Part shown: piece by piece, positions 25,886 to 35,451 of the stretch
Layout of the letters: every line of letters starts with the position of its first letter
Numbering within the stretch: the first letter of the stretch is position 1
DNA from: Gemmatimonadaceae bacterium
GTDB lineage: Bacteria; Gemmatimonadota; Gemmatimonadetes; Gemmatimonadales; Gemmatimonadaceae
NCBI GenBank assembly: GCA_020852815.1
Contig: JADZAN010000046.1
Location: 1-64,000, forward strand
Direction: 5' to 3'
Length of the DNA: 64,000 nucleotides
Notes under the pieces: model-generated
The model's database searches: none
Told to the model about the DNA's origin: nothing
What the model saw: only the letters and a program-made list of their open reading frames with translations
Made by a program: the position numbers and the translations under genes

Positions 25886-26971
25886 ATGACTTCGCACGCC
25901 CACCGCACGACCGATGGCCGCGGCCGCCTGTACGACAGCGTCGTCGACACCATCGGCAACACACCCTGCATCCGCCTCAACCGCATCGCACCGCCGCACG
26001 TGCGCGTGTACGTGAAGGCCGAGTACTTCAACCCTGCGTCGTCGGTGAAGGACCGCCTCGCGATCTCGATCATCGAGGAGGGCGAGCGTCGCGGCGAACT
26101 GAAACCGGGGCAGACGGTGGTCGAGGCCACGAGCGGCAACACCGGAATCGGGCTCGCGATGGTGTGCGCCGCCAAGGGCTATCCGCTCGTGGTGACGATG
26201 GCCGACTCGTTCTCCATCGAACGCCGGCGCCTGATGCGATTCCTGGGGGCCAAGGTCGTCCTGACCCCGCGCGCCGCCAAGGGGCTGGGGATGTACCAGA
26301 AGGCGCAGGAGCTGGCCGATGCCAACGGCTGGTTTCTCGCGCGCCAGTTCGAGACGGCCGACAACGCGAGCATCCACGAGAACACGACGGGGCGCGAACT
26401 CGTCGCCGACTTCGAGGGCGAACGTCTCGACTACTGGGTGACGGGTTACGGCACCGGCGGGACACTCACCGGCGTGGCGCGCGTGCTGCGCACCGAGCGC
26501 CCGGCGACGCGGATCGTCCTCGCCGAGCCGAGCATCGCCCAGTTGTTAGGCAGCGGGACGCCGCAGGTGCGCGCCGCCGATCATGCGCCGGCCGAGAGCC
26601 ATCCCGCCTTCACGCCGCACCCCATTCAGGGGTGGACGCCGGACTTCATTCCCTGGGTCCTGCAGGAGTCGGTCGATCGTCACTACTACGACGAGTTGGT
26701 CGCCATCGCCGGCCCCGATGCCATGGCCTGGTCGCGGCGCCTGGCGGCGGAGGAAGGGATCTTTACCGGGATCTCCGGCGGTGCCTCGTTAGGCGCGGCG
26801 ATGCAGGTCGCCCAGCGCGCCCCCGAGGGATCGGTCCTCTGCTGCATGCTCCCCGATACGGGCGAGCGCTACCTCTCCACGCCGCTGTTCGAGGGCGTGG
26901 CGTCCGACATGACCGACGAGGAAGTCGCGCTCTCGCGCTCGACCCCCGGATTCCAGCTCGAAACCGCCTGA
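25886..26971 (+). CDS. PLP-dependent cysteine synthase family protein (copy 1)
   Basis: Fold-type II PLP enzyme, most likely O-acetylserine sulfhydrylase or the first step of transsulfuration. NPASSVKDRLA holds the PLP Lys, [13 protein letters not shown] the substrate loop, and TGYGTGGTLTGVARVL the phosphate-binding glycines. At 361 residues it is a little longer than CysK (about 310) and lacks a C-terminal CBS pair. ATG 25886 follows a GGTGAGGA Shine-Dalgarno. The PLP decarboxylase follows after 30 bases, so they may share a transcript. A second, distinct member is at 39896-41041. Confidence 0.88.
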   Translation: MTSHAHRTTDGRGRLYDSVVDTIGNTPCIRLNRIAPPHVRVYVKAEYFNPASSVKDRLAISIIEEGERRGELKPGQTVVEATSGNTGIGLAMVCAAKGYPLVVTMADSFSIERRRLMRFLGAKVVLTPRAAKGLGMYQKAQELADANGWFLARQFETADNASIHENTTGRELVADFEGERLDYWVTGYGTGGTLTGVARVLRTERPATRIVLAEPSIAQLLGSGTPQVRAADHAPAESHPAFTPHPIQGWTPDFIPWVLQESVDRHYYDELVAIAGPDAMAWSRRLAAEEGIFTGISGGASLGAAMQVAQRAPEGSVLCCMLPDTGERYLSTPLFEGVASDMTDEEVALSRSTPGFQLETA

Positions 26972-27001
26972 CCGCACGCCCCCCTCGAAGGACGACGGAC
27001 C

Positions 27002-28495
27002 ATGACCAGCATCTCGCCGGCACTTGGCCGGCACGCCCCCATCGACATGTCGCCGGGGGACTTTCGCGACATCGGTCACGCCCTGGTCGATCGCGTGGCC
27101 GACCTCCTCTCCACGTTGCGCGACCGCGCGGTGACCGGCGGACTGCCGGTGGACGAGGTGCGCGCGCTCGTCTCGCGCTTCGGCGCGATGCCTGACGAGG
27201 GAGGCGACGCCGCCTCCATCGTCGCCGAGGCCGCCGACCTGCTCACGGCGCACTCGCTGTTCAACGGGCATCCGCGCTTCCTCGGCTACATCACCGCGTC
27301 GCCAGCGCCCATCGGCATGCTGGGCGACCTCCTGGCCGCCGCGGTGAACCCCAACGTGGGGGCGTGGGCGCTCTCCCCCGTGGCGACGGAGATCGAGTCG
27401 CAGACCATTCGCTGGATCGCCGAACTCCTTGGATATCCAGTGGGGTGCAGCGGCGTGCTGGTAAGCGGCGGCAACCAGGCCAACTTCGTCGGGCTCTATG
27501 CGGCGCTCCGTGCGCGCTTCCCGCGCGAGGACGCCGAGCGAACGGCGGGGCTCGCGCGCGCCACCATCTACGCCTCGCGCGAGACGCACACCTGGATCGA
27601 GAAGGCGATCGACATGTTCGGCCTCCCGTCAGATGCACTGCGATCGATCGACGTCGACGCCGAACGTCGGCTCCAGCTCGCCGACCTCACCGCGCAGCTC
27701 ACGCGCGACCTGGCGGCGGGGCGCATCCCGATCGCCGTCGTGGGAACGGCGGGGACGGTGAGCACCGGGGCGGTCGATCCGCTCGGCGCAATGGCGGCGC
27801 TGTGCCGCGAGCACGGGACCTGGTTCCATGTCGATGGGGCCTACGGTGGCTTTGCCGCCATGCTCGACGACGAGAAACTCGTGCCGGACGACCTGCACGC
27901 GCTCGCGCTCGCCGACTCGGTCGCCGTCGATCCGCACAAGTGGCTCTATGCGCCACTGGAGGCGGGGTGCGCGCTGGTGCGCGATGCGGCGCTGCACCGC
28001 GCCGCGTTCTCCTACCACCCGCCGTACTATCACTTCGGCGTGGAGGCGACCAACTACGTCGACCTGGGGCCGCAGAACTCCCGCGGCTTCCGCGCCCTCA
28101 AGGTGTGGATGGCGCTGCGCCAGGTGGGGCGCGCCGGCTACCGGCAGATGATCGGCGACGACATCGCGCTGGCGCGCGCACTGCACGAACGCCTGTCCAC
28201 CGACCCGCGCTTCGAGGTGGGCGCGCGTGGGCTGAGCATCACGACGTTCCGCTATGTGCCGCCCGGCCTGGCCAGCGACCGCTCGAGCGAGCGCGAGGCG
28301 TACCTCAACCGCCTCAACCGTGAGCTGCAATCGCGCCTGGAGCGGAGCGGTGAACTCTTCGTCTCCAACGCCGTGGTGGACGGCAGCTACCTGCTACGCG
28401 CCTGCATCGTGAACTTCCGCACGTCGATGGCCGACATCGACGCCATCCCCGACATCGTGGCGCGCCATGGCGAAGCGTCGGCACACTTCGTGTGA
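27002..28495 (+). CDS. PLP-dependent amino acid decarboxylase (group II, AADC/GAD-like)
   Basis: Removes the carboxyl group from an amino acid, probably aromatic or glutamate-type. NGHPRFLGYITASPAPIGML is the group II substrate-side motif; VSGGNQANFVGLYAALRARF and VDPHKWLYAPLEAGCALVR, which holds the Schiff-base Lys, are diagnostic. Length (497) is normal. ATG 27002 lies behind a GAAGGACGACGG region. Its stop codon TGA falls exactly at the edge of a dispersed repeat. It follows the cysteine synthase after 30 bases. Substrate cannot be read from sequence. Confidence 0.88.
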   Translation: MTSISPALGRHAPIDMSPGDFRDIGHALVDRVADLLSTLRDRAVTGGLPVDEVRALVSRFGAMPDEGGDAASIVAEAADLLTAHSLFNGHPRFLGYITASPAPIGMLGDLLAAAVNPNVGAWALSPVATEIESQTIRWIAELLGYPVGCSGVLVSGGNQANFVGLYAALRARFPREDAERTAGLARATIYASRETHTWIEKAIDMFGLPSDALRSIDVDAERRLQLADLTAQLTRDLAAGRIPIAVVGTAGTVSTGAVDPLGAMAALCREHGTWFHVDGAYGGFAAMLDDEKLVPDDLHALALADSVAVDPHKWLYAPLEAGCALVRDAALHRAAFSYHPPYYHFGVEATNYVDLGPQNSRGFRALKVWMALRQVGRAGYRQMIGDDIALARALHERLSTDPRFEVGARGLSITTFRYVPPGLASDRSSEREAYLNRLNRELQSRLERSGELFVSNAVVDGSYLLRACIVNFRTSMADIDAIPDIVARHGEASAHFV

Positions 28496-28626
28496 GAAGA
28501 CGAGAAGACGAGAAGACGGGAAGACGAGGGAGGTCACCATCGGGCATGAAAGTGGGGCGCCCGCACGCGAGTGCAGGCGCCCCAGCTTCTCGTCCTCTCG
28601 TCCTCTCGTCTTCTCGTCTTCTCGCC
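28494..28626. repeat. Dispersed purine-rich repeat, full inverted pair (copy 2)
   Basis: The whole gap between two convergent genes is repeat: GAAGACGA-type units on the left, TCTCGTCTTC units on the right, and between them an inner hairpin TGGGGCGCC/GGCGCCCCA. The arms could form a long hairpin or cruciform and act as a two-way terminator. The TGA of the decarboxylase is part of its left edge. Confidence 0.8.
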
Positions 28627-29385
28627 CTAGATCGCCTTCGACAGCCCGCCGAATCGCCGGTCCCGCGCGCGGAACTGGGCGACGCTGTCGTCGAAGTCGG
28701 CGTTGGAGAAGTCGGGCCACATGCGGTGCGAGAAGACGAGTTCCGCGTAGGCGCATTCCCAGAGCAGGAAGTCGCTCAGCCGCTGCTCGCCGCCGGTGCG
28801 CACCATGAGGTCGACGTCGGGGACGCCGCCCGGGCAATGGTTCACCATGGCGATGGCGCGCCCCAGATCGTCGCGCGAGAGCGCGGCCCCTTGCGGCACC
28901 ATCGTCGCCGCGCGCACCAGCGTGTCGCGCGACGAATAGTCCACCGCCAGGCGCAACACCATCCCGTCACAGGCCGCCGTCTCGCGCTCGGAGGCCTCGA
29001 TGGCCCGCCGGAGTTCCGGCGACAAGCGGTCGCGACGCCCGATCACGCTCAGGCGGATGTCGTTCTCCATCAGGCGCGGCGTCTCCGACGCCAGGTTGCG
29101 CCGGAAGAGCTTCATCAGCGCGCTGACTTCATCCTGCGGACGGTTCCAGTTGTCCGAGGAGAAGGCATACAGCGTGAGGTACTCCACCCCCGAGCGGCGC
29201 GCATGCTCCACGATGCGCCTGACGGTCTTGGCCCCCTCGATGTGCCCCATCGTGCGCCGCTTGCCGCGCTGCTGCGCCCAGCGCCCGTTGCCATCCATGA
29301 TCATGGCAACGTGACGCGGCATGTAACCGGGAAGGGGCGCCAGTTCCCGCCTCCCGTCTCCGGACTCGATTCTGCGTGTGGTCAC
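28627..29385 (-). CDS. uppS: Undecaprenyl diphosphate synthase (cis-prenyltransferase)
   Basis: Makes the C55 lipid carrier for peptidoglycan from farnesyl diphosphate and isopentenyl diphosphate. [14 protein letters not shown] is the catalytic P-loop-like motif, [14 protein letters not shown] the middle motif, and [19 protein letters not shown] the C-terminal metal-binding Arg/Glu block. At 252 residues it is normal. The start is GTG 29385, overlapping the regulator's TGA by 4 bases (GTGA). The N-terminal GDGRRE matches the translation of a dispersed GGGAGAC-type repeat and is not a family feature. The usual cdsA, dxr and rseP partners are absent. Confidence 0.94.
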   Translation of the reverse strand: MTTRRIESGDGRRELAPLPGYMPRHVAMIMDGNGRWAQQRGKRRTMGHIEGAKTVRRIVEHARRSGVEYLTLYAFSSDNWNRPQDEVSALMKLFRRNLASETPRLMENDIRLSVIGRRDRLSPELRRAIEASERETAACDGMVLRLAVDYSSRDTLVRAATMVPQGAALSRDDLGRAIAMVNHCPGGVPDVDLMVRTGGEQRLSDFLLWECAYAELVFSHRMWPDFSNADFDDSVAQFRARDRRFGGLSKAI

Positions 29386-29789
29386 CGCTCTCGCGTGTCT
29401 CGCGTGGCTTTGATGATCGCTTCCATGTGCCCGAGATAGCGCTCCAGCGCGGCCCGCCCGGTGGGCGTGAGCGCGTAGTCCGTCTTGGGCAAGCGTCCTT
29501 CAAACGACTTGGTGCAGCGGATGTAACCGGCTTCCTCGAGTTTGCGCGCGTGCACACTCAGGTTGCCGTCGGTCGTCCCCATGAGCGACTTGAGGGCGTT
29601 GAAGCTGAGCGACTCGTTCACGGCAAGTGCAGAAACGATGCCGAGCCGGATGCGCTCGTGGATCAGACGATCCAGCGACGCCGGAGTCGCATCGGCCATC
29701 TGGCCGTCGACGGGCGCCATTGCCGCGCGCCCAGTCGCCCCCTTCCCGGTCGCCCCGGGAGCGGAACTGCGCTTGGCTGCCTTAGCCAC
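29382..29789 (-). CDS. Winged-helix transcriptional regulator (HTH_34-like)
   Basis: A 135-residue DNA-binding protein. After a 35-residue Ala/Gly-rich tail, [20 protein letters not shown], then [20 protein letters not shown] is a winged helix of the PF13601 type found in small PadR/MarR-like regulators. GTG 29789 has an excellent GGAGGT element inside the upstream gene. It overlaps the membrane gene's stop by 8 bases and uppS by 4, so all three are coupled. It may regulate the membrane protein or the operon; no operator could be recognised. Confidence 0.75.
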   Translation of the reverse strand: MAKAAKRSSAPGATGKGATGRAAMAPVDGQMADATPASLDRLIHERIRLGIVSALAVNESLSFNALKSLMGTTDGNLSVHARKLEEAGYIRCTKSFEGRLPKTDYALTPTGRAALERYLGHMEAIIKATRDTRER

Positions 29790-30435
29790 CGTACCTCCTC
29801 GAAATCGCGAAGCCGAACAGGACGTGCAGCCCCCCGAAGCCGGCCGCCATGATCGCGTTGATCAGGACCCCGCGCATCTCGACCGGCCAGCCGGCAAAGA
29901 CGAGCGGGACCGCCAGCGCAATCGCCCCGAACCCCATGAACAACGCCCCCATGACCGGGATGACGGGGACCGACAGCGCCCCCCCAGCCATCACCGCCGC
30001 CCCGTACAGCATCAGCCACATCCCCGGCAGCGCCGCGTACCAGCCGGCGCGGAGCGCCACCGCCGTCAACACGGCCCCCGCCACCAGCGACGGGAAGAAG
30101 GCGAGCGCCAGCTTCCGGGCCAGCGCCGAGGTGAAGGCGGCGCGCGAGGCACGCGTCTTCTTCACCGTGAGGATGGTCGAGGCGGCGAAGGCCACCGGAG
30201 CCGCGGCCATCCAGGTGAAGAGCCACCTCGGCGACTCGAAACGCGCCCCCGCCACCAGCGTGGCCACCAGCGCCACGACACCGGCCAGGATGATCCCCAC
30301 CCCCGACACCGCGGTGAAGGTCCCCGCCGCCTCCATCGTCTCGCGAATGAAGCGGAGATTGTCCGCCGCCCGGTCCGAGAGGGCGGGTGGCGGCGTGGGG
30401 GGCTCGAGTCGAAGCGGGCGGTCCTGGCGCGTCAT
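29782..30435 (-). CDS. Polytopic membrane protein paired with winged-helix regulator
   Basis: A 217-residue integral membrane protein of unknown function. Hydrophobic helices include TAVSGVGIILAGVVALVATL, WLFTWMAAAPVAFAASTIL, LALAFFPSLVAGAVLTAVAL and ALFMGFGAIALAVPLVFAGW, with a positive loop (VKKTRASRAAF) between two of them. No catalytic motif is seen. ATG 30435 is chosen because it precedes the first structured sequence; the longer frame to 30561 reads as noise. Membrane protein plus small winged-helix regulator is a recurring pair in bacteria, but which controls what is unknown. Confidence 0.65.
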   Translation of the reverse strand: MTRQDRPLRLEPPTPPPALSDRAADNLRFIRETMEAAGTFTAVSGVGIILAGVVALVATLVAGARFESPRWLFTWMAAAPVAFAASTILTVKKTRASRAAFTSALARKLALAFFPSLVAGAVLTAVALRAGWYAALPGMWLMLYGAAVMAGGALSVPVIPVMGALFMGFGAIALAVPLVFAGWPVEMRGVLINAIMAAGFGGLHVLFGFAISRRYGG

Positions 30436-30549
30436 GACAGGAGAATCGCCTGTGTGAGGTGTTGTCGTCAAGTGCTTTGCCGTGTAAAGACGAGGCGAGT
30501 CCGCCACGGTCACACCGGGGGGGCCCGCCAAGGCGCCGCGGACGAGGAA

Positions 30550-30591
30550 GGGGGGGAGCACCGTCGGCCGACCGGCGCTCCCCCCCCCCCC
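30550..30591. terminator. GC hairpin with a 13-base C run after the second BNR gene
   Basis: GGGGGGAGC pairs with GCTCCCCCC around a self-complementary CGGCCG-rich loop. The right arm is a homopolymer of 13 C (30580-30592). It lies 24 bases beyond the stop of the minus-strand BNR gene. There is no U tract. The C run is a likely slippage site. Confidence 0.45.
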
Positions 30592-30615
30592 CGCTACCTC
30601 GGTCGGCGGCGCCGG

Positions 30616-33600
30616 CTAGCGCCCCGCCGCCGCCCCCGCATCGTCGTCATCGCTCACCGCCGGGGGGCCGAGCACCCTGCGAAGCTCCTGGATGCGCTCG
30701 TCGAGTTCCTTGCGCAGCACGCCGTACCGCGTGATGGCATCGCGCCCGATCTTCTGGTCCGCCTGCATCGTCATGCTGTACAGGTACTGGATGTGCGCCT
30801 GCAACTCCGGCTTGGAGTAGCGCACCGACGGCTGGACGACCTTGGCTCGCAGCGCCTCCAGCGCCTTGAGCGTGTCGGCCGCGCTCGCCGCGGAGGCCAG
30901 GCGCTTGCGCCCTTCCTCGATCTGCGCCGCCACCTGGTTCACCTCGGTCACCATGTCGCGCACCTTGAGGTTGTGCTGGAACTGCTCGCGCAGGTCGGCC
31001 AGCGTCACCCCGTCACGTGCAATGCGCGGGTCCATGCGCAGCTCGAGCGGCTGCGTCGCGGACCAGCTCCCGCTCGTCAGGCGCACGCTGTAGCGCCCCG
31101 GCACCACGCGCGGCCCGTTGCGACCGCTCCGCATCGGGTTCGCATCCCACGGCCCGGCCACCGTGAAGTCCCACGTGAAGCGGTTCACGCCGGCGGCCGC
31201 GGGCAAGCGCGGCGCCCCCGAACGCTCGGTGATCATCTGGCGCATCGACGGCTGCACCGTTTCGCGCTCGCCCTCACCCGCGCTGGAGAAGGAACGGATC
31301 ACCTTCCCGTTCGCATCGAGGATGTCGAGCGTGATCGGTGCCGACGGCGCGCTCGCCAGCCAGTAGTCGATGGCGGCGCCGTTAGGCGGATACTGCGGAT
31401 CGGCCGGGTCGGCGCGCGACGACTCCACGCCGCCGAACGATCCGGCATAGCGCTGCATGATCGCCGCGCGCGGCGTCAACAGCGCCGCCGGCGCCGAGAC
31501 GAGCTTGTCGGTGAGCTGGTGCAGCGACGACAGGTTGTGCATCACCCAGAACGAGCGCCCCTGCGTGGAGACCTGCAGGTCGCCGTACTGCACGCGCATG
31601 TCGGTGATGGGGACCACGGGGAGGTTGAGCTGGAACGGCTGCCATTGCTTCCCGTTGTCGAACGAGATGAACATCCCGAACTCCGTCCCCGCGTAGAGCA
31701 GCCCCTCGCGCGCCGGGTCCTCGCGCACCACGCGCGTCGGGTTGTCGGCGGCGATGCCGTTGGTCCCGTCGGTGAGGAGCGTCCAGGTCGCGCCGTAGTC
31801 GTCGGTGCGGTAGAGGAACGGGCGGAAGTCGCCTAACAAGTAGCAGTGCACCGCGTAGTACGCCGATCCCTTGCGATGCGGCGACGGCTCGATCTGCTGC
31901 GTGCGGCACCCGTCCGGCGGTCCCTTGAAGCCGTTGCGTGCGAACGCTCCCGACGTGGGCACAAGCCCGCGCGGGGTGATGTCCTTCCACGTCCGGCCAC
32001 CGTCACGCGTGATGTAGAACGGCCCGTCGTTGGCCCCCGTCCAGATCACCCCGGGCTCGAGTACCGACTCGCGAATGGCATAGATCACGGAGAAGTACTC
32101 CTCACCCGTGACGTCGATCGTGATCGGCTCGCCGCTGGGCGCGTCCTGCCGTTCCTTCGGGTTGAGCGTGAGGTCGGGCGAAATGGTCTGCCACGTCACA
32201 CCGCCGTCGCGCGTGCGATGCACGTACTGCGAGCCATAGTAGACGGTGTTCGGCTCGTTAGGCGAGACCTCCATCGGCGACACACGCTGGAAGCGCAGGA
32301 TGAGGTCCTTGCCAGGATTGCCGTAGAGCGACTGCCCGCCATTCCAGTAGGGTTGCTCCTGCCCGGTGCGCATGCTCATGCGCGAGAACTGCCCCTTGCA
32401 CGCGCCATAGACGGTGTCGGGGTTGGTCCGGTGCGGCATGATCGGCCCCGTCTCGCACCCCGGGCCCTGCATCCACTCCTGCATGGGCGAGTCCGGGCGC
32501 CCCGACGTGAGCGGGAGCGACGGAATGATGAGCGTGGAGTTGTCCTGCTGCGCCCCGTACAGGCGGTAGGGATACTGGTTGTCCGAGACGACCTGGTAGA
32601 TCTCCGCCGTCGGCTGGTTGTAGATCGACGACCAGGTGCGACCGCCATTGAGCGAGACCGTGGCCCCGCCGTCGTTGGCCTGCACCATGAAGTCCGGATT
32701 GCCGGGATTGATCCAGAGGTCGTGGTTGTCGCCGTGCGGGATGTTCTGCGCCCGGAAGCTCTTCCCGCCGTCTGTCGTCTTGTAGAATCCCTCGCTCATC
32801 ACCCAGACCGTGTTGGGGTCCCTGGGATGCGCGGCGATGTTGGCATAGTAGAACGGGCGCGTGAGCATCGGCGCGTAGTTCGACGCCAGCGTCCACGACT
32901 CACCCGCGTCGTCGGAGCGATAGAGCCCGCTCCCCGGCTTGGCCTCGATCACCGCCCACACCACGTTAGGCGCGGCCGGCGTCACGGCGACGTTGCTCTT
33001 GCCGAACAGCTCGTTGGGGAGCCCGTTGGTGAGCTTCTTCCACGTGCTCCCGCCATCGGACGACTTGTAGATCCCCCCTTCTCGCGCCCCCGAGATGATC
33101 GTCCACGGCTTGCGTTCGGCGCGCCACATCGAGGCGTACACGACGTTGGGATTGCCGGGCTGGAACTCGACATCGACCGCCCCCGTGGAGTCGGAGATGA
33201 AGAGCACGTTGGTCCACGTCTTCCCGCCGTCGGTGGTGCGATAGATCCCGCGCTCCTTGTTGGGGCGGAACGGGTTGCCGATGGCGGCGACGAAGACGAT
33301 GTCGGGGTTGCCGGGATGAATCTCGACGCCGCCGATGTTCCCGACGTTGGCGAGCCCGACATGGGACCACGTCGCGCCGGCATCGGTCGACTTGTAGACT
33401 CCGATCCCGATCGCGACGTTCGAGCGCAGGCCGTCGGAGCCGGTGCCGGCGTAGATGACCTTGGGGTCCGAGTCGGCCACGTCGATGTCACCCATCGACC
33501 CGACCTTGAAGTACTTGTCGGAGATGTTGAACCAGGTCTGCCCGGCGTCGGTCGTGCGCCAGACGCCACCGCCCGTGGAGCCCATGTAGAAGGTGAACGG

Positions 33601-33864
33601 TTCCTGCGCGACGCCGGTCACCGTGGTCACGCGCCCACCGCGCGCGGGACCCACGTTCCGGTACTGCAGGTTCCGCAGGAGCGAGGGGTTCACCTGCGTG
33701 AGCGGCGCCACCGGCGCCGGACGGGATTGACGGGCGGCGGGCGAGCTTGCCGGGCGAGCGGCGGCCGTTGCCTGTGCGCCGCCCTCGGCGGCCACGAGCG
33801 AAACGGCGAGCAGCGTCGCTCCGGCCATGCCGCGGCGCGCGAAGAACGGACTGCGTTGGTGCAT
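30616..33864 (-). CDS. Secreted BNR/sortilin-like beta-propeller protein (paralog 2)
   Basis: A 1,082-residue exported protein with BNR/Asp-box repeats (TTDAGQTWFNIS, STDAGATWSHVG, TTDGGKTWTNV, SSDGGSTWKKL, RDGGVTWQTI) through the first ~800 residues, a C-terminal Ig-like stretch and a helical tail. Architecture and length match the protein at 12365-15658, but the residues differ enough that duplication is old. The signal region (MAGATLLAVSLVAAEGGAQA) and a GAGG element support ATG 33864 over the long frame to 34047. It is divergent from an exported M24 peptidase. Function is unknown; database labels of sialidase or glycosyl hydrolase are not supported by catalytic residues I can see. Confidence 0.8.
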   Translation of the reverse strand: MHQRSPFFARRGMAGATLLAVSLVAAEGGAQATAAARPASSPAARQSRPAPVAPLTQVNPSLLRNLQYRNVGPARGGRVTTVTGVAQEPFTFYMGSTGGGVWRTTDAGQTWFNISDKYFKVGSMGDIDVADSDPKVIYAGTGSDGLRSNVAIGIGVYKSTDAGATWSHVGLANVGNIGGVEIHPGNPDIVFVAAIGNPFRPNKERGIYRTTDGGKTWTNVLFISDSTGAVDVEFQPGNPNVVYASMWRAERKPWTIISGAREGGIYKSSDGGSTWKKLTNGLPNELFGKSNVAVTPAAPNVVWAVIEAKPGSGLYRSDDAGESWTLASNYAPMLTRPFYYANIAAHPRDPNTVWVMSEGFYKTTDGGKSFRAQNIPHGDNHDLWINPGNPDFMVQANDGGATVSLNGGRTWSSIYNQPTAEIYQVVSDNQYPYRLYGAQQDNSTLIIPSLPLTSGRPDSPMQEWMQGPGCETGPIMPHRTNPDTVYGACKGQFSRMSMRTGQEQPYWNGGQSLYGNPGKDLILRFQRVSPMEVSPNEPNTVYYGSQYVHRTRDGGVTWQTISPDLTLNPKERQDAPSGEPITIDVTGEEYFSVIYAIRESVLEPGVIWTGANDGPFYITRDGGRTWKDITPRGLVPTSGAFARNGFKGPPDGCRTQQIEPSPHRKGSAYYAVHCYLLGDFRPFLYRTDDYGATWTLLTDGTNGIAADNPTRVVREDPAREGLLYAGTEFGMFISFDNGKQWQPFQLNLPVVPITDMRVQYGDLQVSTQGRSFWVMHNLSSLHQLTDKLVSAPAALLTPRAAIMQRYAGSFGGVESSRADPADPQYPPNGAAIDYWLASAPSAPITLDILDANGKVIRSFSSAGEGERETVQPSMRQMITERSGAPRLPAAAGVNRFTWDFTVAGPWDANPMRSGRNGPRVVPGRYSVRLTSGSWSATQPLELRMDPRIARDGVTLADLREQFQHNLKVRDMVTEVNQVAAQIEEGRKRLASAASAADTLKALEALRAKVVQPSVRYSKPELQAHIQYLYSMTMQADQKIGRDAITRYGVLRKELDERIQELRRVLGPPAVSDDDDAGAAAGR

Positions 33865-34067
33865 ACAGCGCCTCGAGGTCTGGGGAGAGAGGTGTGCCAG
33901 TAGAACGTGCGGGGAGAGAGGCGCGTTGGCGCGCCTCCGAGCCGCACGCCCCGACGTGCGCACACCGCAATCTGCCGAGGCGCGCCCGCGGAGGCGAGTC
34001 GTGGGGCGCCCTTGCGCCTGCGCCGCATGCGGGATTGCGTTGCGCACTCCTCACGACGCCGACTTCG

Positions 34068-35450
34068 ATGCACAACGCCCCGCGACAACGCCCCGCGCTC
34101 GCCGCGCCCACTGCCCACGCTGCGCGCGCCGCACACACCGCGCGCCTTCTCACGCTCGGCGCGCTCGCCGCGTCGATGCTCGCATCACCGCTGCGCGCAC
34201 AGGCCACCAACGAGGCGCGCACGCGCTGGGAACGGCTGTGCCAGATCCGCAAGGACAAGTTCGACCTCATCCTCCCCGAGGCGATGCGGGAGAACGGGAT
34301 CGACATGTGGATCGTGGCCATGAAGGAGGGGCACTACGACCCGCTCTGGGCGCTGCTGGGGCGCGGCTACGCGGGGAGCATCGGGTACTTCGTCTTCACC
34401 GACCGGGGCGATCGCATCGAGCGCGCGGCGTTAGGCATCGAGGATCACCACCGCGAGGCCTGCGGGGCCTACGACATCGACGACGGTGGCAACGACCTGG
34501 CCGCCTTCGTCAAGGCGCGCAACCCGCGCCGGATCGGGCTCAACATGTCGGAGGAGATGGGAATGGCAGACGGCCTCACCCACACGCTCCACCGGCACAT
34601 CGTCAAGACGCTGGGCGATCCGTACGCCGCCCGCCTCGTCTCTGCCGAGAAGCTCATCTCGGACTTTTCCTCACGCCGCACCGCGAGCGAGATCGTCGCC
34701 TTCGGCCAGGCGGGGGAAATCGGGCGTCAGGTGGCCGAGCGCGCGCTGTCGAACGATGTCATCACGCCAGGAGTGACGACGCTGGCCGACGTGTCGTGGT
34801 GGATCGAGGACGAGATGCTGCGGCGCGGGCTGGGGAGTTCGTTCGAGGTGCCGTCGATCTACGTCACCGGGCCTAACGGGATCGAGGCCACGTCGAACGA
34901 GCGCATCATCCAGCGGGGCGACATCCTGATGATCGACTTCGGCGTCGGCTACCTCAACATGTGGACCGACCAGAAGCGCATCGCCTACGTCCTCAAACCG
35001 GGAGAGACGAAGCTCCCGGAGAGCTACCAGCGCGCCTTTGACAACGCGCGCAAGGTGCGCGCCGTGATCCGGCAGACCGCCAAGGCCGGCAAGACGGCGC
35101 AAGCGATGATGGACGAGGTGAACTCGGCGATTGCCAGGAGCGGCGTGCTCCCGATGCGCGGCTTCAACCAGGTGCGCGCCGACGACTCGATCGAGTTCAT
35201 CATCGGCTGCCACTCGGTAGGCGATTGGGGGCACGGCATCGGCCCGTCGATGGCCTTCTTCAACCCCACGCGCCTTACCTTCGAGATCCGCCCCAGCAAC
35301 CTCTTCTCGATCGAGCTCTTCGCCTACACACCAATCCCCGAATGGGGTGGAAAGAAGCTGCGCATCCCACTCGAGGACGATGCGATCGTGACATCGCGCG
35401 GCGTGGAGTGGGTGTATCCGGTGAACGAACGAGTGCTGCTCGTCAGGTAG
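34068..35450 (+). CDS. M24-family metallopeptidase (Xaa-Pro aminopeptidase-like), secreted
   Basis: Pita-bread-fold peptidase, probably removing N-terminal residues from Pro-containing peptides. The metal-site pattern is visible: IDFGVGYLNMWTDQKR (two Asp), GDWGHGIGPSM (His), FSIELFAYTP (Glu) and PLEDDAIV (Glu). A creatinase-like N-terminal domain precedes it. The signal peptide (LLTLGALAASMLASPLRAQ) implies export, unlike cytoplasmic PepP. ATG 34068 is chosen for that signal. It is divergent from the second BNR gene across 203 bases and convergent with the tricorn-like protease across a repeat-filled gap. Some M24 members are not peptidases, so substrate is unsure. Confidence 0.83.
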   Translation: MHNAPRQRPALAAPTAHAARAAHTARLLTLGALAASMLASPLRAQATNEARTRWERLCQIRKDKFDLILPEAMRENGIDMWIVAMKEGHYDPLWALLGRGYAGSIGYFVFTDRGDRIERAALGIEDHHREACGAYDIDDGGNDLAAFVKARNPRRIGLNMSEEMGMADGLTHTLHRHIVKTLGDPYAARLVSAEKLISDFSSRRTASEIVAFGQAGEIGRQVAERALSNDVITPGVTTLADVSWWIEDEMLRRGLGSSFEVPSIYVTGPNGIEATSNERIIQRGDILMIDFGVGYLNMWTDQKRIAYVLKPGETKLPESYQRAFDNARKVRAVIRQTAKAGKTAQAMMDEVNSAIARSGVLPMRGFNQVRADDSIEFIIGCHSVGDWGHGIGPSMAFFNPTRLTFEIRPSNLFSIELFAYTPIPEWGGKKLRIPLEDDAIVTSRGVEWVYPVNERVLLVR

Positions 35451-35451
35451 C

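Noticed and set aside
28494-28626. Regular GAAGACGA units considered as a CRISPR array
   Set aside because: Units are 8 bases, contiguous, without unique spacers, and arranged as an inverted pair; no cas genes are present.
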